A DNA stretch of 64,000 bases from Massilia phyllostachyos (GTDB taxonomy: Bacteria; Pseudomonadota; Gammaproteobacteria; Burkholderiales; Burkholderiaceae_D): the NCBI RefSeq assembly GCF_021044825.1, contig NZ_JAJNOC010000013.1:1-64000 (forward strand), read 5' to 3'. The notes under the pieces are model-generated. The model was not told where the DNA came from and searched no databases. It saw only the letters and a list, made by a program, of their open reading frames with translations. The position numbers and the translations under genes were made by a program. Below are positions 31,431 through 41,640 of the stretch, in pieces (position 1 is the first letter of the stretch; every line of letters starts with the position of its first letter).

Positions 31431-32339
31431 TTACTGCTTGTTGGCAGCCATCTGGGCTGCGACTTCCGCTGCGAAGTCGTCCACCTTCTTCTCGATGCCT
31501 TCGCCGACGACGTACATCGTGAACGATTTCACGGTGGTGCCGGCGGCCTTCAGCATCTGTTCGATCGACTGCTTGTCGTTCTTCACGAATGCCTGGTTCA
31601 GCAGCGAAACTTCTTTCAGGTACTTCTGCACCGAACCGTCGATACGCTTGGCGACGATTTCAGCCGATTGCGGCTGCTTGCCTTCGGCGACGGCCTTGTC
31701 GGCGTCTTCCTTGGCTTTCAGTTCAGCAACCGAACGCTCTTTCTCGATCATTTCGGCCGGCACCGATTCTGCCGACAGGGCGACCGGCTTCATCGCGGCG
31801 ATGTGCATCGCGACGTCCTTGCCGACTTGCTCGTCCGCGCCTTCGAACTCGACCATGACGCCGATGCGGGCGCCGTGCAGGTACGATGCCAGCTTGCCGG
31901 CGGTTTCGAAGCGCTGGAAGCGGCGCACGGTCATATTCTCGCCGATTTTGCCGATCAATGCCGTACGCACGTCGTCGAAGGTCTTGCCGTCGTGCGGGAT
32001 CGCTGCCAGAGCGGCGACGTCGGCCGGGTTGTTTTCGGCGACCAGCTTGGCCGCCAGGTTGGCCATGGCCAGGAAGTCGTCGTTCTTGGCAACGAAGTCG
32101 GTTTCGCTGTTGATTTCGACCAGCGCGCCGACGTTGCCGGCGATGTAAGCCGCGACCACGCCTTCAGCGGTGATACGCGATGCTGCCTTCGATGCCTTGC
32201 CGCCCAGCTTGACGCGCAGGATCTCTTCGGCACGGCCCATGTCGCCTTCGGCTTCGGTCAGTGCTTTCTTGCATTCCATCATCGGCGCGTCGGTTTTCGC
32301 GCGCAGTTCACCCACCATCGCTGCGGTAATAGCTGCCAT
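31431..32339 (-). CDS. tsf: Elongation factor Ts
   Basis: EF-Ts exchanges GDP for GTP on EF-Tu. The 302-residue product has the N-terminal UBA-like domain ([20 protein letters not shown]) and the conserved core [22 protein letters not shown]...DFVAKND. It is followed by two subdomains and a C-terminal module. It is preceded by rpsB with a terminator-like hairpin in the gap. Confidence 0.98.
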   Translation of the reverse strand: MAAITAAMVGELRAKTDAPMMECKKALTEAEGDMGRAEEILRVKLGGKASKAASRITAEGVVAAYIAGNVGALVEINSETDFVAKNDDFLAMANLAAKLVAENNPADVAALAAIPHDGKTFDDVRTALIGKIGENMTVRRFQRFETAGKLASYLHGARIGVMVEFEGADEQVGKDVAMHIAAMKPVALSAESVPAEMIEKERSVAELKAKEDADKAVAEGKQPQSAEIVAKRIDGSVQKYLKEVSLLNQAFVKNDKQSIEQMLKAAGTTVKSFTMYVVGEGIEKKVDDFAAEVAAQMAANKQ

Positions 32340-32420
32340 GTGTTTTCTCCCAAATATTGATTAGAGAGTGCAACTGTTCCGGGAACAGCCACACGATAAT
32401 TTATTGCTAAGCTCGATGCT

Positions 32421-32456
32421 TAAAAAAAGGGGGGCTTGTGCCACACGGGCGCCCCC
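32421..32456 (-). terminator. rpsB-tsf intercistronic terminator
   Basis: Arms GGGGGC (32430-32435) and GCCCCC (32451-32456) are followed on the minus strand by seven T. A second hairpin GGCAGGG-ATTA-CCCTGCC (32468-32485) lies just upstream, next to the rpsB stop. It probably gives partial termination, setting the S2 to EF-Ts ratio as known in other proteobacteria. Confidence 0.75.
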
Positions 32457-32491
32457 TTCTTCGCTCAGGCAGGGATTACCCTGCCCTCGCA

Positions 32492-33241
32492 TTATGCCTG
32501 CTCGGAAACTTCGACGAAGTCGTCGCCGCCGGCCTTGACCATCTCAACGACTTCGTTGGTGGCGTTGGCGCGGCCTTCCAGGATCGCATCGGCGACGCCG
32601 CGTGCGTACAGGGTGATCGCTTTCGACGAGTCGTCGTTACCCGGGATCACGTGGGTCACGCCTTCCGGCGAGTGGTTGGTATCGACCACGCCGATGACCG
32701 GGATGCCCAGCTTGCCGGCTTCGGTGATGGCGCCCTTGTGGTAGCCGACGTCGACCACGAAGATCGCGTCGGGAATGCCGCCCAGGTCCTTGATGCCGCC
32801 GATCGACTTCTGCAGCTTTTCCATTTCGCGCGAGAACATCAGCGCTTCTTTCTTCGACAGCTTCTCGACCGAACCGTCTTCCACTTGCGCTTCCATGTCC
32901 TTCAGGCGCTTGATCGAGGTCTTGATGGTCTTGAAGTTGGTCAGCATGCCGCCCAGCCAGCGCTGGTCGACGTACGGGACGCCAGCGCGCTGGGCTTCAG
33001 CGGCGATGATGTCGCGTGCCTGGCGCTTGGTGCCGACCATCAGGATCGTGCCGCGGTTGGCGGAGATCTGCTTGATGGTCTTCATCGCGTCCTGGTACAT
33101 GGCCAGGGTCTTTTCCAGGTTGATGATGTGGATCTTGTTGCGGTGGCCGAAGATGAACGGAGCCATTTTCGGGTTCCAGAAACGGGTCTGGTGGCCGAAG
33201 TGGATACCGGCTTCCAGCATTTCGCGCATAGTAACGGACAT
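32492..33241 (-). CDS. rpsB: 30S ribosomal protein S2
   Basis: S2 is an essential small-subunit protein of 249 residues here. It shows [30 protein letters not shown] N-terminal sequence (positions 1-26), [24 protein letters not shown] and [14 protein letters not shown] chose ATG 33241; the frame is open further upstream but that part is the untranslated leader. It is the first gene of the long cluster, transcribed from a good promoter (33371-33399). Confidence 0.98.
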   Translation of the reverse strand: MSVTMREMLEAGIHFGHQTRFWNPKMAPFIFGHRNKIHIINLEKTLAMYQDAMKTIKQISANRGTILMVGTKRQARDIIAAEAQRAGVPYVDQRWLGGMLTNFKTIKTSIKRLKDMEAQVEDGSVEKLSKKEALMFSREMEKLQKSIGGIKDLGGIPDAIFVVDVGYHKGAITEAGKLGIPVIGVVDTNHSPEGVTHVIPGNDDSSKAITLYARGVADAILEGRANATNEVVEMVKAGGDDFVEVSEQA

Positions 33242-33370
33242 GTAATTCTCCAGGGTTGGGTCTTGAACGTGGCCAGTCACCTTGCAGGCACCCTTTGCGG
33301 CCGCGTTCGCGATTTCATTTAAAAAGTCGTTTTTTACAACATTGCTCGATGCGAATCCGAGCAACCCGAG

Positions 33371-33399
33371 ATTCTAGCCGTATTCAGCCTTCTTATCAA
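33371..33399 (-). promoter_or_regulatory. Sigma-70 promoter of rpsB
   Basis: On the minus strand -35 TTGATA (33399-33394) is separated by 17 bases from -10 TAGAAT (33376-33371). The spacing is ideal, and it gives a leader of about 125 bases before the rpsB ATG, where S2 autoregulation could act. Confidence 0.8.
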
Positions 33400-33445
33400 G
33401 GGTTGCATCCAGGGGGCGTGTTTCCCGCCCGTCCGGCGGAACCCT

Positions 33446-33451
33446 TATAAT
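33446..33451 (+). promoter_or_regulatory. -10 element for map
   Basis: A perfect TATAAT lies 50 bases before the map ATG. No convincing -35 hexamer is visible, so the full promoter assignment is uncertain. Confidence 0.45.
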
Positions 33452-33500
33452 CACGACATTCAGGAAATACCGACCATTTTATTTGCAGGACAAGCTTTTC

Positions 33501-34337
33501 ATGACCTCCACCCCAAAAACACCCGAAGAAATCGAAGGCATGCGCATCGCCTGCCGCCTCGGCTCGGAAGTGCTCGACTACATCACGCCCTTCGTCAAGC
33601 CCGGCGTCACCACCGGCGAGCTCGACCGCCTGGCCAAGGACTACATGATCAACGTGCAGGGCACCCAGCCGGCCACGCTGAACTATGCGCCGCCGGGCTA
33701 CCCGCCCTTCCCCGGCTCCATCTGCGCCTCGGTCAACGACGTCATCTGCCACGGCATCCCGGGCGAGAAGGCGCTGAAAAGCGGCGATGCGCTGAACATC
33801 GACATCACGCCGATCACCAAGGACGGCTTCCACGGCGACAACAGCCGCATGTTCCTGGTCGGCGAACCGACCATCATGGCCAGGCGCCTGTCGGAAGTCA
33901 CCTTCGAGTGCATGTGGCTGGGCATCGCCAAGGTCAAGCCGGGCAACCGCCTGGGCGACATCGGCCACGCGATCCAGCAGCACGCCGAAAAGAACGGCTA
34001 CAGCGTGGTGCGCGAGTTCTGCGGCCACGGCGTCGGCCGCAAGTTTCACGAAGAGCCGCAGGTGCTGCACTATGGCCGCCCCGGCACCGGCGAGGAGCTG
34101 GTCCCCGGCATGATCTTCACGATCGAGCCGATGATTAACGCCGGCCGCCGCGAGATCAAGGAAATGCCGGACGGCTGGACCATCAAGACCAAGGATCGCA
34201 GCCTGTCGGCCCAGTGGGAACACACCGTCCTGGTGACGGAGACCGGCGTCGAGGTGCTGACGATGTCGGCCGGCAGCCCGCAAGCGCCCGCCATCGTGCA
34301 CGCGCTGCTGCCGCAGTACGCCCCGGTCGCGGCGTAA
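33501..34337 (+). CDS. map: Methionine aminopeptidase type I
   Basis: MAP removes the initiator Met from nascent proteins. The 278-residue pita-bread enzyme has all metal ligands: D101, D113, H176, E209 and E240, with substrate His H84. I chose ATG 33501, preceded by AGGA; an in-frame TTG at 33483 is a weaker option. Divergent from rpsB and upstream of glnD, a common betaproteobacterial order. Confidence 0.97.
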   Translation: MTSTPKTPEEIEGMRIACRLGSEVLDYITPFVKPGVTTGELDRLAKDYMINVQGTQPATLNYAPPGYPPFPGSICASVNDVICHGIPGEKALKSGDALNIDITPITKDGFHGDNSRMFLVGEPTIMARRLSEVTFECMWLGIAKVKPGNRLGDIGHAIQQHAEKNGYSVVREFCGHGVGRKFHEEPQVLHYGRPGTGEELVPGMIFTIEPMINAGRREIKEMPDGWTIKTKDRSLSAQWEHTVLVTETGVEVLTMSAGSPQAPAIVHALLPQYAPVAA

Positions 34338-34347
34338 AGGAGCAGCC

Positions 34348-36942
34348 ATGGGCCAGCCGGCGCTCCTCGACAGCTCCCGCACGGAACTGCGCCAGCGGCT
34401 CAGGGATCAACTGCGAGCCGAGCGCCAGGCCCTGATCGACGCCTTCCACGCGGACGGCAAGCCGGAAAAGCTGCTGCGCGGCCTGCGCACCTGCGTCGAC
34501 GGCATCCTGACCGACGCCTGGCGCGCCGCCGGCCTGCCGGCGAATACCGCGCTGGTCGGCGTCGGCGGCTACGGCCGTGGCGAGCTGTTTCCCTATTCCG
34601 ACGTCGATCTGCTGATCCTGCTCGGCCAGCCGGCCGACGCCCTGACCCAGGCGCGCCTGGAGTCGCTGGTCCAGCTGTTCTGGGACCTCGGCCTGGAAAT
34701 CGGCCACAGCATCCGGACGGTGGACGAATGCCTGGTCGAGTCGCGCGCCGACATCACGGTGCAAACCAGCCTGCTGGAAGCGCGCCTGGTGACCGGCGAC
34801 CCGGTCCTGTTCGACGAGCTGCGCAAGCGCCACCGCGCGGCCCTCGACCCGCAAGCCTTCTTCCAGGCCAAGACCGCCGAGATGCGCCTGCGCCACGCCA
34901 AGTACGAATACACGGCCTTCGCCCTCGAACCCAACGTCAAGGAAAGCCCGGGCGCGCTGCGCGATCTACAGGTGATCATGTGGGTGGCGAAAGCGGCCGG
35001 CCTGGCGCAATCCTGGAGCCAGATGGCGCGCGCGAAGCTCATCACGCGCACCGAGGCGCGCCAGCTGATGGAGAAGGAATACGCCTTCAAGGACATCCGC
35101 GTGCGCCTGCACCTGCAGACCAAGCGGCGCGAAGACCGCCTGGTGTTCGACGTCCAGACCGCGATCGCGAAGACCTTCGGCCTCGAGAACGCCGAGGGAC
35201 GCCGCGCCAGCGAATTCCTGATGCAGCGCTACTACTGGGCGGCCAAGGTGGTGACGCAGCTGAACACCATCATGCTGCAGAATATCGAGGCCCAGCTGTT
35301 CCCGCGCCAGGCGGCCTGCGTGCCGATCGGCGGCGACTTCAACGAGCATTTCAACGAAGTCAACGGCTTCATCGACATCGCGGCAAGCGACACCTTCGAG
35401 CGCGTTCCCGCGACCGTGCTGGGCGTGTTCGTGGCCATGACCGAGCGCCCCGACATCAAGGGCATGACCGCGCGCACCATGCGCGCGCTGTGGCATGCGC
35501 GGAACGTGATCGACGCCGACTACCGCGCCAACCCGGTCCACAAGGCGCTGTTCCTGCGCGTGTTGAAAGCGCCGAGCGGCCTGCTGCACGCGCTGCGACG
35601 CATGAACGACATGGGCGTGCTGGGCCGCTACCTGCCGGCCTTCCGCAACATCACCGGCCAGATGCAGCACGACCTGTTCCACGTCTACACGGTGGACCAG
35701 CACATCATGATGGTGGTGCGCAACCTGCGCCGCTTCACGATGCCGGAGCACGCCCACGAATACCCCTTCTGCAGCCAGCTGATCGCCGACTTCCGCGACC
35801 GCTGGCTGCTCTACGTCGCCGCCCTGTTCCACGACATCGCCAAGGGCCGCGGCGGCGACCATTCGGAACTCGGCATGCAGGACGCGCGCGACTTCTGCCG
35901 CGGCCACGGGCTTTCGGACGCGGACACCGAGCTGGTGGTGTTCCTGGTCCAGCAGCACCTGCTGATGTCCACCGTCGCGCAGAAGCAGGACCTGTCCGAC
36001 CCGGACGTGATCTCGAGCTTTGCCGCGCAGGTCAAGGACGAGCGCCACCTGACCGCGCTCTACCTGCTGACGGTGGCCGACATCCGCGGCACCAGCCCCA
36101 AGGTGTGGAATGCCTGGAAGGCCAAGCTGCTCGAAGACCTGTACAAGGTGACCCTGCGCGTGCTGGGCGGCGAACCGCACAGCGCCGACCGCGAGCTGCG
36201 CGCACGCCAGCGCGAAGCGCTCGCCACCCTGCGCCTGTTCGGCCTGGGCGCCAAGGACCACGAGGCGCTGTGGAAGCAGCTCGACGTCGCCTACTTCCTG
36301 CGCCACGACGCCTCCGACATCGCCTGGCAAACGCGCGCGCTGTACGAAAAAGTCGACAGCGACAAGCCGGTGGTGAAGGCGCGCCTGGCGCCGATCGGCG
36401 AAGGCCTGCAAGTCGCGGTCTACGTGAAAGACCAGCCCGACCTGTTCGCGCGCATCTGCAGCTACTTCGAACGCAAGAACTTCAGCATCCTGGACGCGAA
36501 GATCCACACCACGCGCCACGGCTACGCGCTCGACAGCTTCCTCGTCACGGACGAGAATTTTGCCGGCAGCTACCGCGACATCATCAGCCTGATCGAGCAC
36601 GAGCTGTGCGCGCTCCTGCTGTCGCAGGAGCCGCTGGCGCCGCCTTCGCGCGGACGCCTGTCGCGCCTGTCGCGCACCTTCCCGATCCAGCCCACCGTCG
36701 ACCTGCGTCCGGACGAGCGCGGCCAGTTCCACGTGCTGTCGGTGGCGGCCAACGACCGTCCCGGCCTGCTGTACGCGATCGCGAACGTGCTCACGCGCTA
36801 CCGCATCAACCTGCACACGGCGAAGATCATGACCCTGGGCGAGCGCGTCGAGGACGTGTTCCTGATCGACGGCGCCTCGCTCAACAACCCGCGCGTGCAG
36901 GTCCAGCTCGAGACCGATCTGCTCGACGCGCTCAAGATTTAA
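34348..36942 (+). CDS. glnD: Bifunctional uridylyltransferase/uridylyl-removing enzyme
   Basis: GlnD uridylylates PII when glutamine is low and removes UMP when glutamine is high, so it is the nitrogen sensor. The 864-residue product has the nucleotidyltransferase motif [17 protein letters not shown] (73-89), an HD domain with [13 protein letters not shown] (about 491-503), and two C-terminal ACT domains (about 687 and 794) that bind glutamine. A good ribosome site (AAAGGAG) lies 10 bases from the map stop. Confidence 0.97.
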   Translation: MGQPALLDSSRTELRQRLRDQLRAERQALIDAFHADGKPEKLLRGLRTCVDGILTDAWRAAGLPANTALVGVGGYGRGELFPYSDVDLLILLGQPADALTQARLESLVQLFWDLGLEIGHSIRTVDECLVESRADITVQTSLLEARLVTGDPVLFDELRKRHRAALDPQAFFQAKTAEMRLRHAKYEYTAFALEPNVKESPGALRDLQVIMWVAKAAGLAQSWSQMARAKLITRTEARQLMEKEYAFKDIRVRLHLQTKRREDRLVFDVQTAIAKTFGLENAEGRRASEFLMQRYYWAAKVVTQLNTIMLQNIEAQLFPRQAACVPIGGDFNEHFNEVNGFIDIAASDTFERVPATVLGVFVAMTERPDIKGMTARTMRALWHARNVIDADYRANPVHKALFLRVLKAPSGLLHALRRMNDMGVLGRYLPAFRNITGQMQHDLFHVYTVDQHIMMVVRNLRRFTMPEHAHEYPFCSQLIADFRDRWLLYVAALFHDIAKGRGGDHSELGMQDARDFCRGHGLSDADTELVVFLVQQHLLMSTVAQKQDLSDPDVISSFAAQVKDERHLTALYLLTVADIRGTSPKVWNAWKAKLLEDLYKVTLRVLGGEPHSADRELRARQREALATLRLFGLGAKDHEALWKQLDVAYFLRHDASDIAWQTRALYEKVDSDKPVVKARLAPIGEGLQVAVYVKDQPDLFARICSYFERKNFSILDAKIHTTRHGYALDSFLVTDENFAGSYRDIISLIEHELCALLLSQEPLAPPSRGRLSRLSRTFPIQPTVDLRPDERGQFHVLSVAANDRPGLLYAIANVLTRYRINLHTAKIMTLGERVEDVFLIDGASLNNPRVQVQLETDLLDALKI

Positions 36943-36965
36943 TCCTTTATTTTTGTATCTGCCAC

Positions 36966-37712
36966 ATGACTGAACCGATCCGCCTTTCCAAACGCATGTC
37001 CGAACTCGGCCTCTCCTCGCGCCGCGAAGCCGATGAATGGATCGCCAAAGGCTGGGTGCGGGTGGACGGCAAGGTGGTGTCGGAGCTGGGCAGCAAGGTG
37101 CTGCCGCACCAGAAGATCACCGTCGAGCGCCAGGCCGCGGCCGAGCAATCGAAGCGCGTCACGGTCCTGATCAACAAGCCGGTCGGTTTCGTCAGCGGCC
37201 AGGCCGAGGATGGCTACAAGCCGGCCGTCACCCTGATCAAGCCGGAGAACCGCTGGCTCGAGGACGATGCGGACGAGCAGTTCCATCCGACCCAGCTGCG
37301 CAGCCTGGTGCCGGCCGGGCGCCTGGACATCGATTCGGTGGGCCTCCTGGTGCTGACCCAGGACGGCCGCATCGCCAAGCAGCTGATCGGCGAGAACACC
37401 GACATCGAGAAGGAGTACCTGGTGCGGGTGCAGTACACGCGGCCGGGCAAGCTGCCCGATGCGGACCTGAAGAAGCTGAACCACGGCCTGTGGATGGACG
37501 GGAAGCCGCTGCTGCCGGCCAAGGTGCGCTGGCAGAACGACGACCAGCTCAGCTTCACGCTGAAGGAGGGCCGCAAGCGCCAGATCCGACGCATGTGCGA
37601 TATGGTGGGACTGAAGGTGGTCGGCCTGAAGCGGGTGCGCATCGGCCGGGTCAAGCTCGGCGACCTGCCGCAGGGGCAGTGGCGCTACCTGCGGCCGGAC
37701 GAGCAGTTCTGA
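36966..37712 (+). CDS. S4-domain RNA pseudouridine synthase (RluF/RsuA type)
   Basis: A pseudouridine synthase of 248 residues acting on rRNA or tRNA. The S4 RNA-binding domain occupies residues 4-60. The catalytic Asp is D121 in [18 protein letters not shown], and the C-terminal motif is [17 protein letters not shown]. The closest match by motif memory is RluF (23S U2604), but RsuA/RluB relatives share these signatures. It is 23 bases downstream of glnD. Confidence 0.88.
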   Translation: MTEPIRLSKRMSELGLSSRREADEWIAKGWVRVDGKVVSELGSKVLPHQKITVERQAAAEQSKRVTVLINKPVGFVSGQAEDGYKPAVTLIKPENRWLEDDADEQFHPTQLRSLVPAGRLDIDSVGLLVLTQDGRIAKQLIGENTDIEKEYLVRVQYTRPGKLPDADLKKLNHGLWMDGKPLLPAKVRWQNDDQLSFTLKEGRKRQIRRMCDMVGLKVVGLKRVRIGRVKLGDLPQGQWRYLRPDEQF

Positions 37713-37718
37713 GTTGTC

Positions 37719-37735
37719 TCGGCCTCACTGGCCGA
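37719..37735. terminator. Hairpin between the convergent Rlu and small ORF genes
   Basis: TCGGCC-TCACT-GGCCGA. The loop contains the TGA stop of the minus-strand small gene. There is no U-tract, so termination strength is uncertain. Confidence 0.45.
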
Positions 37736-37973
37736 CGCAGATGATCCTGGTGTCGTATTCCCTGGCATTGCCTTTTTTCTGGGTCGCCCAACGGATCACT
37801 TCCTCGGCGTCGGCCACCGTCATGACCGTGGCCTTTTCCTTGTTCTTGATGAAGGAAACTCCTTCGAACTTCCCTTCCTTGCTGCGCATGACTTTCGCGA
37901 AGACGGGCGGCGCCTTGCCGTCCGGGGTGCGCTTGTTTTGCTGGACGAGGTAGCGCTGGTCGATGTTTTCCAT
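37725..37973 (-). CDS. Small conserved-looking protein of unknown function
   Basis: The 82-residue soluble product is rich in Lys and charged residues (VMRSKEGKFEGVSFIKNKEKATVMTVADAEEVIRWATQKKG split across two stretches). It lacks a signal peptide or membrane segment. I do not recognise it. ATG 37973 is preferred; an upstream ATG at 38006 would add 11 residues. It is downstream of and co-directional with the Tat-exported protein gene (54-base gap). Confidence 0.65.
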   Translation of the reverse strand: MENIDQRYLVQQNKRTPDGKAPPVFAKVMRSKEGKFEGVSFIKNKEKATVMTVADAEEVIRWATQKKGNAREYDTRIICVGQ

Positions 37974-38027
37974 GATGGTGCCTATGTGACTGAAGGAGGG
38001 CCGCATTGTACGGCACCTCGCAACAGC

Positions 38028-39311
38028 TCACTTTGCAAAGCCGAAGCGGAAGGTCCCTGGCGGCAGCATCAGGGCCGGCGCCGGCTTTCCGGCCTCGACC
38101 ATCACCATGTCGAGCGGCGTCGCATCGGGGCCGTCGTCCGCATGGAAAGCCTGGATCAGGCGCCTTCCCTGCGCCGGCAGCAGGTTTGCGGGCACCGGCT
38201 GCGGGGCGAGGCCTGCCCGGGTCTGCATCCACACCGGCCGGCCTTCCTTTCCATGCTCTGTCTCATCGGGATGAAAGACCTGCATGTCGTAGCTGCCTGG
38301 TCTGACACCCGCCATCGCATAGCCGCCCGCCGGCGTCCTGAGCACGACCGGGAGGGACGGCGCAAAGCGCTCCATGGCGGCGCGGTAGCGCGGATGTTCG
38401 ACACGCGCGTCACCCCGTGCGTACATGAACGTCTGCTCGATTGAAAGCGGATCGACGCCGAGCTGCTCACGCAGCAGCGTCGCCACCGACTTCCAGCCAT
38501 CCTTGTTTGCCACGTCCTGCTTGCCGGCGTGGCCATAGCCCACGTACATGAAGACGTTTGCCTTCGGATGCTTCGTGAAGATGCGTTCGACGAGGTTGCG
38601 GGCGGAACCGAGCTCGCGCAGGCGCTCGCGCTCATGCGGCTGCGCCCCCTCGGGATTGTGATCGTAGCCGACAAACGACCAACCGTCGCGGATCGCACCG
38701 CGCACGAATGCGCCGTACATCGGCTCGTTCACGTAGAACCCCATGTTGCGGTCGACGGTTGCCGGATGCAGGGGAATGTCGGGCGTAAAGGCCTCGGCTG
38801 CCAGGTATTCGTACCCGATCTTGCGAAGTTCGCGGGCCAGCCTGGCGGCGAACACACGATGGAACGGCACATGGTGCGCTTCGTTCAGGATCACGATCTG
38901 CCGGTTCTTCGCCTCTCGCACGATGGCGGCCAGCGCATCTTCGGCGGTGGCCGATTCCAGCGCCAGGCTGGTACTGCGTCCATACTGCGATTGCACGTCA
39001 CGCGCGATGTCGAACCACATCGAGGCCTGCGCCGCGCCAGACGCGTCGCCTGCGAGCGAGCGCATATTCCTCAGCATGTCCAGCGCGCCCGCACGTTCCT
39101 CCAGCACCGCGGCGCGCGCTTCCGGCGCCAGCGTTTCCAGCTGCGCGAACACGCCCGGCGCACCGCTGGCGGTTTCGGCCCGGTCCAGCAGTTTCAGGTA
39201 GTCGGGCGCCGCCTGGGCAGAATGACAGGACAACAGACCCCATGCGATCAAACAGGCCGGAAGCCTGGAGAGAAAATGCCGCCTTCGTGGCCCGGTTCTC
39301 TGTCTTGACAT
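38028..39311 (-). CDS. Exported protein with ChaN/erythromycin-esterase-like fold
   Basis: The 427-residue product has an N-terminus with twin arginines (RRRHFLSRL) and a hydrophobic stretch ending SAQA|AP, which suggests export through the Tat pathway. The mature part contains VILNEAHHVPFHRVFAARLA and NVFMYVGYGHAGK. These E-x-H-H and G-Y-G-H motifs recall the ChaN (haem-binding), Tiki and EreA superfamily. The metal or haem role is inference. ATG 39311 has GGAG six bases upstream, which decides it over the upstream ATG. Confidence 0.65.
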   Translation of the reverse strand: MSRQRTGPRRRHFLSRLPACLIAWGLLSCHSAQAAPDYLKLLDRAETASGAPGVFAQLETLAPEARAAVLEERAGALDMLRNMRSLAGDASGAAQASMWFDIARDVQSQYGRSTSLALESATAEDALAAIVREAKNRQIVILNEAHHVPFHRVFAARLARELRKIGYEYLAAEAFTPDIPLHPATVDRNMGFYVNEPMYGAFVRGAIRDGWSFVGYDHNPEGAQPHERERLRELGSARNLVERIFTKHPKANVFMYVGYGHAGKQDVANKDGWKSVATLLREQLGVDPLSIEQTFMYARGDARVEHPRYRAAMERFAPSLPVVLRTPAGGYAMAGVRPGSYDMQVFHPDETEHGKEGRPVWMQTRAGLAPQPVPANLLPAQGRRLIQAFHADDGPDATPLDMVMVEAGKPAPALMLPPGTFRFGFAK

Positions 39312-39683
39312 CGCGATCTCCAAGATTGATATCCCGTCGATCATGCCATCGATGCGCCCCCGACATACTCAAGAATTCTCACAGATGGGGCAAGCTAGCG
39401 CCGGTGGCAGCTTCCTTCGTAGATCATCCCGATCTCCTTTTCAGTGTCGTCAAGCGCCAAATTGTCTGCACGCCTGGCTCAGTCGATCTCGTTCACGATC
39501 ACACTCCCATAAGCGGCGCAGGCGGCCACGATGTACCCGATGACCTCTGCAGCCAGGCCGTGCGCACCGCTCACGCAGACGTAGAAGCCTTCAGGCTCGA
39601 TCCTGGCGGAGGCCGCCGGCACTCCGACGCTTCCGGCCTCCCTGTGTTCGTAGCCGTCGGCGAGTCCCCTTTTGCCTTCCGGT
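39312..39683. other. 372-base region without a confident gene
   Basis: No strong promoter, hairpin or repeat stands out. On the minus strand a frame that begins inside the PPOX gene stays open to TGA at 39479. Its last 60 residues (ending GYIVAACAAYGSVIVNEID) have a plausible protein-like composition, but there is no start codon with a ribosome site after the PPOX stop. It may be the remnant of a small gene or chance. Confidence 0.4.
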
Positions 39684-40298
39684 CTAGTACAAGGTATCGC
39701 GCTGGCGCTGCGGCAAAGCGCCGTCGTACGCATCGCCATCGAAACCGTCCTGCGTCAGTGCGGCCAGGATCGTCCCGGGCGACGGCACGCCGGTAGTGTC
39801 GTGTTCCCCGGGATGCCACAGGCGGGAGCGCAGGATCGAGCGGGCGCACTGGAAGAACACCGTGTCGACCGCGATGCGCAGCACGCAATGCGGCTGCTTG
39901 CCGGCGACCGCAAACGATGCGAGCAGCGCCGGATCGACGTCGATCTGTGCGCGGCCGCGAATGCGCAGCGTCTCGCCGACGCCGGGAATCAGGAAGATCA
40001 GGCCGATGCGCGGGTCCGCGATCAGGTTGCGCAGGCTGTCGATCCGGTTGTTGCCGCGCCGTTCGGGCAGCAGCAGCGTGTGCTCGTCGACGATGCGCAC
40101 CAGCGGCCCCGCATCCCCGCGCGGAGAGACGTCCACGCCCTGGGGTCCGCTCGTCGCCAGGAGCGCGAAGCGGGCGTTCTCGATCCAGCGCGTGTAGGCG
40201 GGATGGAGCCGATCGGTTTCCTTGGCGATCGACTGCGGCGCCACCTGGCCGAACAGGGCCTCCAGCGCGGCGAGATCGGTGATGAGATGTTCGGCCAT
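39684..40298 (-). CDS. PPOX-class FMN-dependent flavoprotein
   Basis: The 204-residue product belongs to the pyridoxamine-5'-phosphate-oxidase-like split-barrel flavoproteins, of the MSMEG_1061 type. Supporting segments are RFALLATSGPQGVDVSPRGD (about 43-62), which contacts FMN phosphate, LLPERRGNNRIDSLRNL, and RIGLIFLIPGVGETLRIRG. It is likely an oxidoreductase with unknown substrate. It lies 69 bases downstream of the FAD monooxygenase, on the same strand. Confidence 0.85.
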   Translation of the reverse strand: MAEHLITDLAALEALFGQVAPQSIAKETDRLHPAYTRWIENARFALLATSGPQGVDVSPRGDAGPLVRIVDEHTLLLPERRGNNRIDSLRNLIADPRIGLIFLIPGVGETLRIRGRAQIDVDPALLASFAVAGKQPHCVLRIAVDTVFFQCARSILRSRLWHPGEHDTTGVPSPGTILAALTQDGFDGDAYDGALPQRQRDTLY

Positions 40299-40367
40299 GG
40301 CGCTCCGGTCAACAGGAATGAATAGGTCTCTTCTACCCTAGCACAGCCAGCCGCGCCCGCGCCACCG

Positions 40368-41549
40368 TCATTCGGTCTGCGCGACCCAGGCCTGGCGCAC
40401 GCAGCGGCGCGGCGCGGCGATCGAGCGATGCATCAGGTAGCGCGTGCCCGGCAGGTACAGCGAGCCGGCGAAGGCAAGGTCGCGCCACAAGCCGTTCGAA
40501 TCGGCCTGGAAGCACGGCGTCAGCGCGCGGCTCAGGGCCTGGTAGGCGCGCACGGTGCGCAGGCGGCTCGCCGAATAGCGCGCCAGGCCCTCGGCCGGCC
40601 CGTGCGCCTGCACGTTCGCGGCCAGCACCAGCGCATCCTGGACCGCCAGGGTCGTGCCCAGGCCGAGTTGCGGGCTCATGGCGTGGGCGGCGTCGCCGAC
40701 GATGGCGATCGGTCCTTCGGCCAGGCGCGAGGGACGGGCATGGCAATAGGCGGCGAAGGCGAACTGGTCGTGCGAGTGGATGCGCTCGACCAGCGGGTTC
40801 GACTCTGGCCAGAGTGCGAGCAGCTCGCGCTTGAATGCCTCGATCGGCGTCTCGCGCCACGCCGCGAAGGCGTTGCGGTGCAGGCTCCAGAAGAACGACA
40901 CGCGCAGGGCGTCAGCTACGCGCTCGGTCGGCATGATGCCGAACATCTGGCGCGTGCCGCGATAGCGCTGCAGCAGCTCCGTCGGCGCGTACCAGTCCGG
41001 CAGGTCGATCAGGGACCACAGGGCGCCCCAGGCATAGGGCCTCGAGGGCACGGCGAGTCCGGAGTCGGCCGGCAGGTGCGAGCTTGCGCCGTTGGCGATG
41101 ACGACGATGTCGAAGTCGCGCGTGGCGCCATCGACTGCGACCAGTCCACGTTCGTCCTGGGTACGCACGGCCTGCACGTCCGCGCCGAAGCGCAGCGTAA
41201 CGCCGAGCTGGAGGCAGGCCTGCTGCAGCACCCGTCCCAGCGCGCTGCGGCTGACGGCGCGCGCCTGCAGCTCGCGGTAGCGGATATCGACCAGCTTCCA
41301 GCCGCGCTGGTTCAGGCCGACCAGGGCGTCGACGGGCACGCTGGCGGCCTCGAAGGCCGGGCCGACGCCGAGATCGTCGAGGGCGGCGACGCCCTGCGGC
41401 TGGATCAGGACGCCCGCGCCGAGCGTCGCCAGCGCGGGGTGTTTTTCGAACACGTCGACTTCATGCCCGAGACGGGCGAAGGCGATGCCCGTGGCCAGGC
41501 CCGCCGTGCCCGCGCCGACGATGCCGATCCGATATCTGCTTTTTTCCAT
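40368..41549 (-). CDS. FAD-dependent aromatic-type monooxygenase
   Basis: This group A flavin monooxygenase (393 residues) has the dinucleotide-binding motif GIVGAGTAGLATGIA (9-23) with the downstream acidic residue in VDVFEK. It has the second FAD motif AIVGDAAHAMSPQLGLG near residue 285. Relatives hydroxylate salicylate, nicotinate or other small aromatics using NAD(P)H and O2. GGGAG precedes the ATG. It follows the ABC importer genes (91-base gap) on the same strand, so its substrate may be what that transporter brings in; that is inference. Confidence 0.85.
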   Translation of the reverse strand: MEKSRYRIGIVGAGTAGLATGIAFARLGHEVDVFEKHPALATLGAGVLIQPQGVAALDDLGVGPAFEAASVPVDALVGLNQRGWKLVDIRYRELQARAVSRSALGRVLQQACLQLGVTLRFGADVQAVRTQDERGLVAVDGATRDFDIVVIANGASSHLPADSGLAVPSRPYAWGALWSLIDLPDWYAPTELLQRYRGTRQMFGIMPTERVADALRVSFFWSLHRNAFAAWRETPIEAFKRELLALWPESNPLVERIHSHDQFAFAAYCHARPSRLAEGPIAIVGDAAHAMSPQLGLGTTLAVQDALVLAANVQAHGPAEGLARYSASRLRTVRAYQALSRALTPCFQADSNGLWRDLAFAGSLYLPGTRYLMHRSIAAPRRCVRQAWVAQTE

Positions 41550-41640
41550 GATCTCCCAACGACCGCGATGCCATCAGCGCAATGGTAAGCGATCGGAACG
41601 GGCAGCGCAGCTTCTATCGATCCCGCATGAAGCGGGAGAT

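Noticed and set aside
33242-33364. N-terminal extension of S2 by an upstream start
   Set aside because: The extra 41 codons lie in the leader after a strong promoter, and the family starts at MSVTMREM.
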